A stretch of 64,000 nucleotides of DNA from Dendrolimus kikuchii (Eukaryota > Arthropoda > Insecta > Lepidoptera > Lasiocampidae). The stretch lies in contig CM034415.1 in NCBI GenBank assembly GCA_019925095.2, positions 7,225,001 to 7,289,000 of the forward strand, written 5' to 3'. Of this stretch, positions 63,830 through 64,000 are shown one piece after another. How positions within the stretch are numbered: the stretch's first letter is position 1; every line of letters begins with the position of its first letter. The notes under the pieces were generated by a model, which was not told the DNA's origin, did not search any database, and was given only the letters and a program-made list of their open reading frames with translations. The translations under genes and the position numbers were made by a program.

Positions 63830-64000
63830 AGAACATAGTAAAGTAGCCGACCCGTGCCCACTTCGTCATCGCCGTACTGATCCGTTGTCCCAGGTAGGAA
63901 CCAGCCCTCTGATCTCACGAAGAGTCAATAAGTCGTTTTGAAATATCCGTGTAGAGGCTCATGGCCTCAGGAGCCCACAGTCCAAGCGTTTCAACAGCAA
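63830..64000 (-). pseudogene. PLVWDTTC-family LINE C-terminus, continues off window
   Basis: Antisense AVETLGLWAPEAMSLYTDIS, then DQRAGSYLGQRISTAM. Same family as 44570-44960. Confidence 0.6.

Overview
The window is insect nuclear DNA, most probably from a moth or butterfly. It is AT-rich, the genes are split into short exons by long introns, and it is crowded with non-LTR retrotransposon 3' ends, tRNA-derived SINEs, MITEs, Penelope-like pieces and LTR elements. No bacterial operon, CRISPR array or rRNA gene is visible. Most long open frames lie inside repeats. The real coding sequence consists of short exons on the minus strand, which I joined by splice sites and reading phase.

Three minus-strand genes were recovered. 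(1) 806-10907: a CLIP-domain serine protease homolog in six exons, from the initiator Met and signal peptide to the first part of the protease-like domain; the rest runs off the left edge. The position of the catalytic His is Ala, and both cysteines of the neighbouring disulfide are gone. (2) 21175-41813: a divergent mitochondrial ATP synthase beta subunit in at least 14 exons and 601 codons. It ends in a normal C-terminus but has a long N-terminal extension, spread over three exons, that ordinary beta subunits lack. It resembles the arrangement of the Drosophila beta-like paralogue (ATPsynbetaL). The first exon was not found. (3) 47882-63297: a modular serine protease of the HP14/ModSP type, which starts the prophenoloxidase and Toll cascades. 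An LDLa piece, a Sushi domain, a Wonton-like domain and most of the trypsin domain (His and Asp present) were recovered. The 5' LDLa exons lie beyond the right edge, and the exon with the catalytic Ser was not found.

Layout: 1-11 kb, the CLIP homolog with introns full of MITEs and LINE pieces; 11-21 kb, a gene-free repeat field with nested insertions (SINE tail in solo LTR in Penelope-like element); 21-42 kb, the ATP synthase beta-like gene; 42-47.6 kb, a repeat block with a Harbinger remnant, LINE pieces and a 1.4-kb inverted repeat; 47.9-63.3 kb, the HP14-like gene, with a non-coding LTR retrotransposon (identical 663-bp LTRs) in one intron; 63.3-64 kb, a SINE and a LINE tail.

Genes 1 and 3 both belong by family to haemolymph protease cascades (melanisation and Toll). 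Gene 2 is a mitochondrial ATPase subunit and has no evident functional link to them. The commonest repeat, about 320 bp and seen about 20 times, has an A-rich tail whose preceding ~65 bp match the 3' end of a Jockey/CR1-like LINE also present here, so it looks like a SINE mobilised by that LINE. Gene and repeat names rest on reading the sequence alone; no database search was possible.
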